Below, piece after piece: positions 1-8,752 of a DNA stretch of 64,000 nucleotides. Under the pieces are notes generated by a model. That model was not told the origin of the DNA. It saw only the letters and a list, made by a program, of their open reading frames with translations, and did not search any database. The position numbers and the translations under genes were made by a program. Source of the DNA: DASZIT01 sp036264255 (GTDB taxonomy: Bacteria; Actinomycetota; Acidimicrobiia; Acidimicrobiales; RAAP-2); contig DATARI010000143.1 in assembly GCA_036264255.1 (NCBI GenBank), forward strand, positions 1 to 64,000. Direction: 5' to 3'. Every line of letters starts with the position of its first letter. The first letter of the stretch is position 1.

Positions 1-270
1 CTGTTCCACCAACAGCAGGGCGAGCACGCCGGTGCCCACATCGATGCCGCCCACTGCCCCGGTGAACAGGATGGAAGGCAGCCGCCGCGACATCCGGCGC
101 CGGCCCTCGTCCACCACGCTGAGGAAGGTCTCCTCGACGGCCGGCTCGGCCACCGCCTGGTCCGAGGCGGGGCGGGAACCTACGCCGGGCCGTCGTTCAC
201 GGTCGGCCTCCCGGCCCGGGCCTCCGGCCGGACCCTCCTGGGCGGTGCGGGGCGGGTTCAAATCGGCCAT
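1..270 (-). CDS. Formate/nitrite transporter family protein, N-terminal part (cut by window edge)
   Basis: Only the first 90 codons are inside the window; the gene continues beyond base 1. The ATG at 270-268 opens a Pro/Gly-rich, probably cytoplasmic leader of about 45 residues. This is followed by a stretch reading VVDEGRRRMSRRLPSIL and then GAVGGIDVGTGVLALLLVE, the beginning of a first membrane helix. That pattern resembles the N-terminus of actinobacterial formate/nitrite-transporter-like pentameric channels. The gene lies 114 bases downstream of the hemerythrin gene on the same strand. The family assignment rests on one partial helix and its flank, so the substrate is unknown. Confidence 0.6.
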   Translation of the reverse strand, partial: MADLNPPRTAQEGPAGGPGREADRERRPGVGSRPASDQAVAEPAVEETFLSVVDEGRRRMSRRLPSILFTGAVGGIDVGTGVLALLLVEQ

Positions 271-384
271 GGCTCATTGGTACCCGAAAGCCGCAGCGAC
301 ATGCCCTTTTCCCCCAGCCGCCGGCGGTTCCGGTGCTGTTTGAGCGGAGCGGGGGCTTCGCAACCTCCGGTCGGCTCCCCGGTC

Positions 385-936
385 CTACCGGGCAGCCATC
401 TCCTTGACCGCCCCCCGGGCGTGGTCCACCACCCCGGCGACCAGTCCCGCCATCAAATTGCCCGGAGGGGTGTCGGGCTGACGGGGATGGGGCCGGGTGG
501 GTGCCGTCCGCTTGGCCTTCTCCAGCTGCTCGCCGATCTCCCCGAGCCGGGTCCGGCCCAAACCGCGGCGGACCTCCGGAAAGAACTCGTGCTCCTCTTC
601 GTCGACATGGTGACGGACCAGCTCGATGAGGACCGTCACCTTGGCGTCGAAGCGCTCGTCGCTCGGGTCCATGCCCTCCAGTTCGGAGAGCACCCACTTG
701 ACGATGTGGTGTTCCTCGAGCGCCTCGAGCACGTCCGGGGTGGTCTCTTCGACCGCGTGACGGGCGGCGGGATAGAAGATCTCCTCCTCGATCGCCGCGT
801 GAACGGAGAGCTCCTTGATCATCTGGGCCACCAGCTTCTTCTTGGTCGCCTTGGCCCGGTCGCCGGCCTTCTCGTAGGACTTGAACAGCTTGTCGACCGC
901 CTTGTGGTCGTTCTTCAGAAGCGTGATTGCATCCAT
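385..936 (-). CDS. Hemerythrin HHE cation-binding domain protein
   Basis: A 183-residue soluble protein. The four-helix HHE fold is visible through its spaced metal ligands: NDHKAVDKLF near residue 9, HAAIEEEIFYPAA near 45, EEHHIVKWVL near 70 and HHVDEEEHEFFPEV near 105. Such domains bind a di-iron centre and act in oxygen, nitric oxide or iron sensing or scavenging. About 60 C-terminal residues are Pro/Arg/Thr-rich and look like a flexible tail. The ATG at 936 is preceded by GGAGGAGAG, a good ribosome site. It is transcribed divergently from glgE across a 186-base gap. Domain call is strong, physiological role is open. Confidence 0.85.
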   Translation of the reverse strand: MDAITLLKNDHKAVDKLFKSYEKAGDRAKATKKKLVAQMIKELSVHAAIEEEIFYPAARHAVEETTPDVLEALEEHHIVKWVLSELEGMDPSDERFDAKVTVLIELVRHHVDEEEHEFFPEVRRGLGRTRLGEIGEQLEKAKRTAPTRPHPRQPDTPPGNLMAGLVAGVVDHARGAVKEMAAR

Positions 937-1122
937 CGGTCTCTCCTCCGTGGTTGGGCTTCGGATGATCCGGACAGCGACGGGAAGGTACCCCGTGGCT
1001 GCGGGGCCAAACCCGAAACCGGGACCCCACTCGGTTCCCATCGGGACAGTTTCCTCCGGGGCCGATCCGGGTACATGATGAGGGCGGGGGGTGCACCGAG
1101 AGGAACGGGAGTCAGCAGACAT

Positions 1123-3312
1123 ATGGCTGGGACGCATACAGCCGCCGACGGGCGGTCGTCCAAGACGGCGCCGCCCATTGGCGGCGTCGATGCGGGTCGA
1201 CCCCCCATGGCGTCCCTCCATGCAGACCTGGGCAATCCAGCCTCCCTTCCCCCCACCGGCCACCGGCGGGTGGTGATCGAAAGGATCCGCCCCGAGGTCG
1301 ATGGCGGCGTCTACCCGGCCAAGGCGGCTATCGGGGACATGGTCGACGTGTCCGCTGACGTGTTCGCCGATGGCCACGACGTGGTTGGGTGCGAGTTGCG
1401 GTACAGGCACGCCGAGGAGCGCGGCTGGCTCACCGTCCCCCTCCGGGCCCTTCCCGACGACCGCTGGCAGGGCGGCTTTCCCGTCAGCCGGCTGGGGCGG
1501 TACCAGTTCGCCTTGCGGGCCGATGTCGACCGGTGGCGCAGTTGGCGCCGGGATATCGAGATCCGGGCCGGCTTGTCGCAGGACATCTCGACCGAGTTGA
1601 TCGTCGGGGCCGCTCTGGTGTCCGAGGCCGCCGAACGGGCCGGCCGCAACGACAAGCGGCTGCTCGAATCGGTCGCCCAGCAGCTGCGGTCGGCGCCCCG
1701 CGGCTTGGAGAGCGAGATTACCGTCGACGTCCCTCTCGATCACCGTGGGACAGTGGCTGGGCTGGTGGCGGACGAAGGGTTGGCCCAACTGATGTGGAAT
1801 TGCCGTGACCCGCGGGGCACGGTGACCTCCGCCCGACGTGAGGTGGTGGTCGATCCGGCCCTGGCCCGATTCAGCACCTGGTACGAGTTCTTTCCTCGGT
1901 CGGCGGCATCGAAGGCGGGACAGCACGGCCGACTGGCCGACGCCGCTGCCCGCCTCGACTACGTGGCCGCCCTCGGTGCCGACGTTGCCTACCTGCCCCC
2001 CATCCACCCGATCGGCATCACCAACCGGAAGGGGAGGAACGGGGCACCAGTGGCCGGACCCCCCGACCCCGGGAGCCCATGGGCCATCGGGAGTCCCGAG
2101 GGCGGCCACACCAGCATCCATCCCGACCTCGGCACCATCGAGGATTTCGATGCCCTGGTGGCAGCGGCGGCCGATCGGGGAATCGAGATAGCCCTCGACC
2201 TGGCCCTCCAGTGTTCTCCCGACCACCCCTGGGTCGAGGAGCACCCCGACTGGTTCCGCCACCGGCCCGATGGCTCCATTCGGTTCGCGGAGAACCCACC
2301 CAAGAAGTACGAGGACATCTACCCGATCGACTTCGAGACCGGTGACTGGGAAGCGTTGTGGCTGGCCGTCCTCCAGGTGGTGAAGTTCTGGATCGGCCAC
2401 GGTGTCCGGGTCTTCCGGGTCGACAATCCGCACACCAAACCCTTCGCGCTGTGGGAGTGGCTGATCGGGACGGTCAAGGCCGACCATCCCGAGGTCATCT
2501 TCCTGGCCGAGGCCTTCACCCGCCCCGCGGTGATGAACCGGCTGGCCAAAGTGGGGTTTTCGCAGTCGTACACCTACTTCACCTGGCGCAATGCCAAGTG
2601 GGAACTGGAGAGCTATCTCCACGAGTTGACCCGTACCCCGACCGCCGACTTCTTTCGGCCCAATTTCTGGCCCAACACCCCGGACATCCTCGCCGCCCCC
2701 CTCCAAACCGGACTGACTTCGGCATTTCTGGCCCGGCTGGTCCTGGCAGCGACCCTGTCGTCCAACTACGGCATCTACGGGCCCCCCTTCGAGCTTCAGG
2801 AGCACGAGAGTCGGGAGCCGGGGTCAGAGGAGTACAAGGATTCGGAGAAGTACGCCATCCGCCACTGGGACCTCGACCGGCCGGACAGCCTCGCCGCCTT
2901 CATCGCCCGGATCAACCGGATCCGGCACGACCACCCCGCACTCCAGCACAACCACACCCTGCGGTTTCACGGCGCCGACAACGACCAGCTGATCGCCTAT
3001 TCCAAGTCCCACCTGGTCGAATCTCCCCAGCATCTCGGCAAGGCGCCCGCCCATCTTCCCCGAGAGGCCGATGTCATCCTGGTGGTGGTCAACCTCGACC
3101 CTGTCCATTCTCAGTCCGGTTGGATCGACCTCGACCTCCAGGCCATCGGCGTCACCGGGGAGGAACCCTACGAGGTCCACGATCTGCTCACCGATGCCCG
3201 CTTCGAATGGCGGGGCGGACGGAACTTCGTCCTTCTCGATCCTGACATCGTGCCCGCTCACGTGTTCCGGGTCCGGCACCTCGGCCCCGAACTTCCGGCG
3301 GCCGTCGCGTGA
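1123..3312 (+). CDS. glgE: Alpha-1,4-glucan:maltose-1-phosphate maltosyltransferase
   Basis: About 729 residues, a little longer than typical GlgE because of a roughly 35-residue N-terminal tail. GlgE is a GH13 enzyme that transfers maltosyl units from maltose-1-phosphate to the non-reducing end of alpha-1,4-glucans. The family-specific segment NPPKKYEDIYPIDFET is present. The catalytic nucleophile is Asp434 in FRVDNPHTKP and the acid/base is Glu463 in FLAEAFTRP. The N-terminal module begins RVVIERIRPEVDGG, as in mycobacterial GlgE. I chose the ATG at 1123, behind AGGAACGGGAG; an ATG at 1207 would also keep the whole conserved part. It is the first gene of a seven-gene operon and overlaps the next by GTGA. 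Confidence 0.93.
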   Translation: MAGTHTAADGRSSKTAPPIGGVDAGRPPMASLHADLGNPASLPPTGHRRVVIERIRPEVDGGVYPAKAAIGDMVDVSADVFADGHDVVGCELRYRHAEERGWLTVPLRALPDDRWQGGFPVSRLGRYQFALRADVDRWRSWRRDIEIRAGLSQDISTELIVGAALVSEAAERAGRNDKRLLESVAQQLRSAPRGLESEITVDVPLDHRGTVAGLVADEGLAQLMWNCRDPRGTVTSARREVVVDPALARFSTWYEFFPRSAASKAGQHGRLADAAARLDYVAALGADVAYLPPIHPIGITNRKGRNGAPVAGPPDPGSPWAIGSPEGGHTSIHPDLGTIEDFDALVAAAADRGIEIALDLALQCSPDHPWVEEHPDWFRHRPDGSIRFAENPPKKYEDIYPIDFETGDWEALWLAVLQVVKFWIGHGVRVFRVDNPHTKPFALWEWLIGTVKADHPEVIFLAEAFTRPAVMNRLAKVGFSQSYTYFTWRNAKWELESYLHELTRTPTADFFRPNFWPNTPDILAAPLQTGLTSAFLARLVLAATLSSNYGIYGPPFELQEHESREPGSEEYKDSEKYAIRHWDLDRPDSLAAFIARINRIRHDHPALQHNHTLRFHGADNDQLIAYSKSHLVESPQHLGKAPAHLPREADVILVVVNLDPVHSQSGWIDLDLQAIGVTGEEPYEVHDLLTDARFEWRGGRNFVLLDPDIVPAHVFRVRHLGPELPAAVA

Positions 3313-6300
3313 CCACCACCACCCGCCCCGAAGCGCTCCGATCCGCGGCTGTCCCCAGTGAGCCCTCCCCCGATCCCGACCTCTGGTACAAGGACGCCGT
3401 CATCTACGAGGTCCACGTGCGCGCCTTTTCCGACAGCAATGCCGACGGCATCGGCGACTTCCGGGGCCTGATCGACAAGCTCGATTACCTCCAGGACTTG
3501 GGGGTGACCGCCTTGTGGCTGCTGCCGTTCTATCCATCACCGCTGCGGGACGACGGCTACGACATCTCCGACTACCGCCAGGTCCATCCGTCCTACGGGA
3601 CCTTGCGGGATTTCCGGGTGTTCCTCCGCGAGGCCCATCGCCGAGGTCTGAAGGTCATCACCGAGCTGGTGCTCAATCACACCTCGGACGAGCATCCCTG
3701 GTTCCAACGGGCCCGCGCCGCCCGGCCGGGAACCTCCTATCGGGATTTCTACGTGTGGAGCGACACTGCCGACCGCTACGGCGATGCCCGGGTCATCTTC
3801 AAGGACTTCGAGACGTCGAACTGGACCTGGGACCCGGTGGCCGGCGCCTATTTCTGGCACCGCTTCTATTCCCACCAGCCCAATCTCAACTACGACAACC
3901 CGGCGGTCCGCCAGGCCATGTTCGACGTCGTCGACTACTGGCTGGGCATGGGCGTCGACGGGCTACGCCTCGATGCGGTCCCCTATCTCTTCGTCCGGGA
4001 GGGGACCACCGGGGAGAACCTGCCGGAAACGTTCGATTTCCTCCGCCAGCTGCGTCGGCACGTCGACGAACGGTTCAGTGGCCGGATGCTGCTGGCCGAG
4101 GCCAACCAGTGGCCCGAGGACGCAGTGGCCTACATGGGCGACGGGGACATGTGCCAGATGGCCTTCCACTTCCCATTGATGCCGAGGATGTTCATGGCCG
4201 CCCGCCAGGAGGATCGGTTTCCGATCGTCGACATCTTGAACGAGACACCCCCGACCCCGCCCGACGGCCAGTGGGCCCTCTTCCTCCGCAACCACGACGA
4301 GCTCACCCTCGAGATGGTGACCGACGAGGAGCGCGACTACATGTACCGGGTGTATGCCCAAGACCCCCAGGCCCGGGTCAACGTAGGCATCCGTCGCCGG
4401 TTGGCGCCTCTGCTGGGGAACGACCGGGCCATGATCGAGGTGATGAACGCGCTGCTGTTCTCGTTGCCGGGTACCCCCATCGTCTACTACGGCGACGAGA
4501 TCGGGATGGGCGACAACATCTACCTGGGCGACCGCAACGCGGTGCGGACCCCCATGCAGTGGAACAGCGACCGTAATGCCGGGTTCTCCTACGCCAACCC
4601 CCAGAGCCTCTACCTCCCGGTGATCATCGATCCGGAGTACCACTCCCAGGCCGTCAATGTGGAGGCGCAAGACAAGAACCCGAGTTCACTGCTGTGGTGG
4701 ATGCGCCGGCTCATCGGGCTCCGCACCCGTTACAAGGCCTTCGGGCGGGGCAGCCTCGAGCTCCTCCGTCCGGACAATCGGAAGGTACTGGCATTCCTCC
4801 GGCGCTACGAGGACGAGTTGATCCTGGTGGTTGTCAACCTGTCGAGGTTCGCCCAGTGCGTCGAGCTGGATCTCTCCGAGTTCCGGGGAGCCACCCCCAC
4901 CGAACTGTTCGGAACGGTGCCGTTCCCTCCGGTTGGCGACCTGCCGTACTTCATCACCCTCGGCCCCCACGGCTTCTACTGGTTCTCGCTGGAGCAGGAG
5001 AAGGACCGCCAGCCGGTGGCCCAGCTATCGCTGCGCGGTGGCCGGGGGTGGTTGACCCTGTTGTCGGGGAGCCAGGACCGCAAGCTGCAGGCGGCACTGA
5101 TCGCCTACATCAAGGACCGCCGCTGGTTCGTCTCCAAGACCCGCTCCATCACCGAATTGGCGGTGACCGACGTGGTACCGGTCCCCCCGGGAGGGCGAGG
5201 AGCCGAACCGACCGCCGCGGTGGTCATCGTCCGGGTCGAGTTCGACCACGGCAGCGCCGAGCAGTATCTGATGCCGATGGCGTTCGCCTCCGGCATCCAA
5301 GCCGAGGAGTTGTTGCGATGGCAACCGGAGGCGGTGATGGCCGGAGTCCGGACCAGCGATGGCGACGGGGTGCTGTTCGACGCCATCTACGATCCGGGAT
5401 TCTCCGAGACGATATTGGATGTGATCTCCCGTCGACGACGGCTCATGGGGAGCAAGGGCCGGATCGGGGGTTCGCCGACCCCGATGCTGCGGACCATCCG
5501 GGCGGGCATCGAGCCGGAGAGCCGCCCCGCCCCGATGTCCGCCGAGCAGTCGAACAGCTCGGTGGCCTTCGACAGTGGAGCCATCCTCAAGTTCTTCCGG
5601 AAAGTGGAGTCCGGAGTCAACCCCGGGGTCGAACTCGCCCGATTCCTGGGAGAGCGGGACCGGTTCCCCCATACCCCGGCCACCGGCGGAAGTCTCGAGT
5701 ACTACGGAACCGGCCCCCGGTCGGAAGCCGCCACGCTGGCGTCGGTGGAGCAGTACATAGCCAACGAGGGGGACGGTTGGAGCTACGTGGTCGACGCTTT
5801 GGAGCACCAACTCGAGGAAGTTCTGGCCCGCCCCGACATTGGAGACATCGAGCTTCCCGCCAATCTCTTCGATCTCGACCTCGATGGCCCGGCGTCGGGA
5901 CACGTGTTGCTCGGACCCCACATCGAGTGGTCGACGCTCCTCGGGCAGCGCACCGGCCAGCTCCACGTCGCCCTGGCCTCCGATCGACGGGATCCGAACT
6001 TTGCTCCTGAACCCCTGACCGCGGTCGACCGCCAATCGCTCTACCAGGGAGCCAGGGGCACCACCAAGCGGGTATTCCGCCAGATGATCCCCACCGCCCG
6101 GACCTCCACCACGGTGGCCGAAGTCCTCGACCGGGAGGACGAGGTCATCGAGCGACTCCGGGTCATGACCGGGCTGCCGATGTCCGCCGAGCGCATCCGC
6201 TGCCACGGCGACTACCACCTGGGTCAGACGCTGTGGACGGGGAGGGACTTCATCATCATCGATTTCGAAGGGGAGCCGGCCCGGTCACTGGGTCATCGAA

Positions 6301-6656
6301 GGCTCAAGCGCCCGGCGGCGTTCGACCTGGCCGGCATGATCCGGTCCTTCCACTACGCCAGCCGGTCGGCGGCCATGAGAATGGGGTGGGACCACGCCAC
6401 CCCGGCCAGCCACGAGCAGATGGAGCCGTGGCTCACCCTCTGGTACCGGTTTGTCTCCGCCACTTTTCTCCATTCCTACCGGGAGGTGGCCCGGGGTGCG
6501 GGGTTCCTGCCGGACCGCGACGACCAGCTGGCCGGGATGCTCAATTTCTTCCTGCTCGAAAAGGCGGTGTATGAGCTGGGCTACGAAGCCAACACCCGGC
6601 CCGAATGGGTGGACATCCCGGCCCGGGGGATCCTCGACATCCTGGATGGGACGTGA
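3309..6656 (+). CDS. treS: Trehalose synthase / maltokinase fusion protein
   Basis: 1115 residues with two enzymes in one chain. Residues about 25-560 are a GH13 trehalose synthase that interconverts trehalose and maltose, with Asp222 in LRLDAVPYLF, Glu264 in LLAEANQW and the FLRNHDELTLEMV motif. Residues about 575-1115 are an aminoglycoside-kinase-like maltokinase that makes maltose-1-phosphate. It has a catalytic loop HGDYHLGQT (Asp968) and a metal-binding Asp985 in IIIDFEGEP. The product feeds GlgE, encoded just upstream. The start is GTG 3309 in the GTGA overlap with glgE, implying coupled translation. Fused TreS-Mak proteins are known in several actinobacteria; mycobacteria carry the two as separate chains that form a complex. 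Confidence 0.95.
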   Translation: MTTTTRPEALRSAAVPSEPSPDPDLWYKDAVIYEVHVRAFSDSNADGIGDFRGLIDKLDYLQDLGVTALWLLPFYPSPLRDDGYDISDYRQVHPSYGTLRDFRVFLREAHRRGLKVITELVLNHTSDEHPWFQRARAARPGTSYRDFYVWSDTADRYGDARVIFKDFETSNWTWDPVAGAYFWHRFYSHQPNLNYDNPAVRQAMFDVVDYWLGMGVDGLRLDAVPYLFVREGTTGENLPETFDFLRQLRRHVDERFSGRMLLAEANQWPEDAVAYMGDGDMCQMAFHFPLMPRMFMAARQEDRFPIVDILNETPPTPPDGQWALFLRNHDELTLEMVTDEERDYMYRVYAQDPQARVNVGIRRRLAPLLGNDRAMIEVMNALLFSLPGTPIVYYGDEIGMGDNIYLGDRNAVRTPMQWNSDRNAGFSYANPQSLYLPVIIDPEYHSQAVNVEAQDKNPSSLLWWMRRLIGLRTRYKAFGRGSLELLRPDNRKVLAFLRRYEDELILVVVNLSRFAQCVELDLSEFRGATPTELFGTVPFPPVGDLPYFITLGPHGFYWFSLEQEKDRQPVAQLSLRGGRGWLTLLSGSQDRKLQAALIAYIKDRRWFVSKTRSITELAVTDVVPVPPGGRGAEPTAAVVIVRVEFDHGSAEQYLMPMAFASGIQAEELLRWQPEAVMAGVRTSDGDGVLFDAIYDPGFSETILDVISRRRRLMGSKGRIGGSPTPMLRTIRAGIEPESRPAPMSAEQSNSSVAFDSGAILKFFRKVESGVNPGVELARFLGERDRFPHTPATGGSLEYYGTGPRSEAATLASVEQYIANEGDGWSYVVDALEHQLEEVLARPDIGDIELPANLFDLDLDGPASGHVLLGPHIEWSTLLGQRTGQLHVALASDRRDPNFAPEPLTAVDRQSLYQGARGTTKRVFRQMIPTARTSTTVAEVLDREDEVIERLRVMTGLPMSAERIRCHGDYHLGQTLWTGRDFIIIDFEGEPARSLGHRRLKRPAAFDLAGMIRSFHYASRSAAMRMGWDHATPASHEQMEPWLTLWYRFVSATFLHSYREVARGAGFLPDRDDQLAGMLNFFLLEKAVYELGYEANTRPEWVDIPARGILDILDGT

Positions 6657-6667
6657 GAAGGAAAACG

Positions 6668-8752
6668 GTGGGCGAACCGTCACGCCGGGAGGCGGACCCT
6701 CTCTCCCAGCTCGCCCGGGCCCACGGGGTGCAGCTGTCCTACCAGGGGGCCGACGGTGCCGTCCACCGATCCAGCCCCGACGCGGTGATCGCCGCGCTGG
6801 GCGCCATGGGCGTCCCCATCGACCGAGCGGCTGACGCCCCCGCGGTCCTGGCGTCGGAACGGGGTGCCCGGGTCGACCCCCTGGGACCGGTGATCGCCCA
6901 GTGGGCCGGAAGTCCGTCGCCGTTGCTGACCCGGCTGCCTCCAAGGGTGGACCCACAGCAGGCCTGGCTGACCCTCTCCCTGGAGGACGGCCGAGAGCTC
7001 CGACAGCGGTTGGCATCGGCGGCCGTCGGGGAACCGGTGGCCGACGGTCCGGTCACCCGCCACCGGGTGCAGATGGGGTCCCCGTCGGAGCCACTCCCAT
7101 CCGGCTATCACCGGTTGCGGTTGGAGGCTCCGGGGATCGACGCCTCGGCGCTGGTGGTCATCGCCCCCCGCTGTCCGTCGAACCCCCGGGGTTGGGGAGC
7201 CTTCCTCCCGCTCCACGCCATGCGGTCGGAACGCAACTGGGGGATCGGCAGTTATGCCGACTTGGCCGACCTGGTGGGGTGGATCGGCGACCACGGTGGC
7301 GAGTGGGTGGGCACGTTGCCACTGTTCCCCCTCTTCCTCGACGCGGCCCCGGTGGATCCGAGCCCCTACCTGCCGGTCACCAAGCTCGGCTGGAGCGAGA
7401 TCCATGTCGACCCGACCCGGCTTCCGGAGTTCGCCGAGACCCCGACGGCGGTCGACCTACTGGCCTCCACCGAGGTGCAGGCACGACTGGCGCGGGCCCG
7501 GAGTTCGGAGCTGGTCGACCATGCCGAGGTGATGGCGGTGATCCGGTCGATCCTCGAGCCGATGGCCCGCACCTTGTTTGCCGGCCCGTCGAGCCGCCGC
7601 GCCGAATTCGAGTCCTACCTCGACCACCGCCCCCATCTCGCCGCCTACGCCCGGTTCCGGGCCAACCACTCGGGTCTACCCGACGATGACCCCGCTTTCT
7701 TGGAGGTGGTGCAGTTCCACCTCTATGCCCAGTGGGCGGCCGAAACCCAGCTGGCCGCCGCGACCACCTCCGGGACCGGTTCCGGTCAGATGTTGTATCT
7801 GGATCTGCCGATCGGGGTCCATCCCGAGGGGTTCGACCCCCTCTGGGAGCCGACCGCGTTCGTGAAGGGGGTCCACGGGGGTGCGCCTCCCGACGCCTTC
7901 CAGCGCGGTGGGCAGGACTGGGCGTTTCCCCCCTTGGACCCCGGAGGGCTGCGCGCCCAGGAATACCGCTACTTCATCGCCTCCCTCCGCCACGCCATGG
8001 GTCCGGCCCGGGCAGTGAGGATCGACCACGTGATGGGGCTCCATCGCCTGTACTGGATCCCGGAGGGAGCCGAGGCCACCGACGGCGTCTACGTGGAGTA
8101 TCCGGCCGCCGAGTTGCGGGCCATCGTGGCCCTCGAGGCAGCCCGTTCCAACACCGTGGTGGTGGGGGAGGACCTCGGAACGGTGCCGGACGAGGTGCGG
8201 TCGGACATGGATCATGATGGCATGCTCCGCAGCTGGGTGTTCCAGTTCGCCACCAGCATCGAAGATCCGATACCGGTGCCCCTCCAGAACTCGGTGGCCA
8301 GTTGGGGCACCCACGACCTGCCTACCTTTGCCGGCTATTGGGAGGGACTGGACATCGAGGAGCGGGAGGAGGACGGCGATCTCGGGAGGCGCGCCGCCGA
8401 GTCGGCGCGCAAGAAGAGGCGGCTGTGGCGAAAGGCGCTGCTCCAGGCGCTCGCGGTCCGGGAGGCGGACCCCCGGTCGGCACTCCTCGGCTGCCTTCGC
8501 CACCTGGCTACCAGTCCGGCCGAGATGGTGTTGGTCGACCTGGAGGATCTCTGGCTCGAGCGCGAGCCGCAGAACCGCCCGGGCACTGGAGCCGGGGCCC
8601 GCAATTGGCGCCGCCGCGCCGCCCGCACCAACCGGGAGGTCTTCGCCTCCCCCGACATCGATGAGGCTCTGGCCGAGGTGGATACCCAGCGGAAGCAAGG
8701 TGATCACCCGAAGGCGGCCAGCCCGTCGGGTGCTGGGCGGAGGTCGGGATGA
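6668..8752 (+). CDS. malQ: 4-alpha-glucanotransferase (amylomaltase)
   Basis: About 694 residues, GH77 family. It transfers alpha-1,4-glucan segments between chains, releasing glucose and lengthening acceptors. The catalytic residues appear as Asp453 in RIDHVMGLH, Glu501 in VVGEDLGTVP and Asp550 in SWGTHDLPTF. An N-terminal domain of about 170 residues precedes the barrel, as in the long actinobacterial form. Two starts compete. GTG 6653 overlaps the treS-mak stop by four bases; GTG 6668 is preceded by AGAAGGA at a normal distance, and I prefer it. The stop codon overlaps the glgB start (ATGA). In this operon it would recycle short maltodextrins left by debranching. Confidence 0.92.
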   Translation: MGEPSRREADPLSQLARAHGVQLSYQGADGAVHRSSPDAVIAALGAMGVPIDRAADAPAVLASERGARVDPLGPVIAQWAGSPSPLLTRLPPRVDPQQAWLTLSLEDGRELRQRLASAAVGEPVADGPVTRHRVQMGSPSEPLPSGYHRLRLEAPGIDASALVVIAPRCPSNPRGWGAFLPLHAMRSERNWGIGSYADLADLVGWIGDHGGEWVGTLPLFPLFLDAAPVDPSPYLPVTKLGWSEIHVDPTRLPEFAETPTAVDLLASTEVQARLARARSSELVDHAEVMAVIRSILEPMARTLFAGPSSRRAEFESYLDHRPHLAAYARFRANHSGLPDDDPAFLEVVQFHLYAQWAAETQLAAATTSGTGSGQMLYLDLPIGVHPEGFDPLWEPTAFVKGVHGGAPPDAFQRGGQDWAFPPLDPGGLRAQEYRYFIASLRHAMGPARAVRIDHVMGLHRLYWIPEGAEATDGVYVEYPAAELRAIVALEAARSNTVVVGEDLGTVPDEVRSDMDHDGMLRSWVFQFATSIEDPIPVPLQNSVASWGTHDLPTFAGYWEGLDIEEREEDGDLGRRAAESARKKRRLWRKALLQALAVREADPRSALLGCLRHLATSPAEMVLVDLEDLWLEREPQNRPGTGAGARNWRRRAARTNREVFASPDIDEALAEVDTQRKQGDHPKAASPSGAGRRSG

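Noticed and set aside
385..2805. Very long open frame opposite glgE
   Set aside because: Only the part from 936 down to 385 has recognisable protein sequence (hemerythrin); the rest is a GC-rich shadow of glgE.
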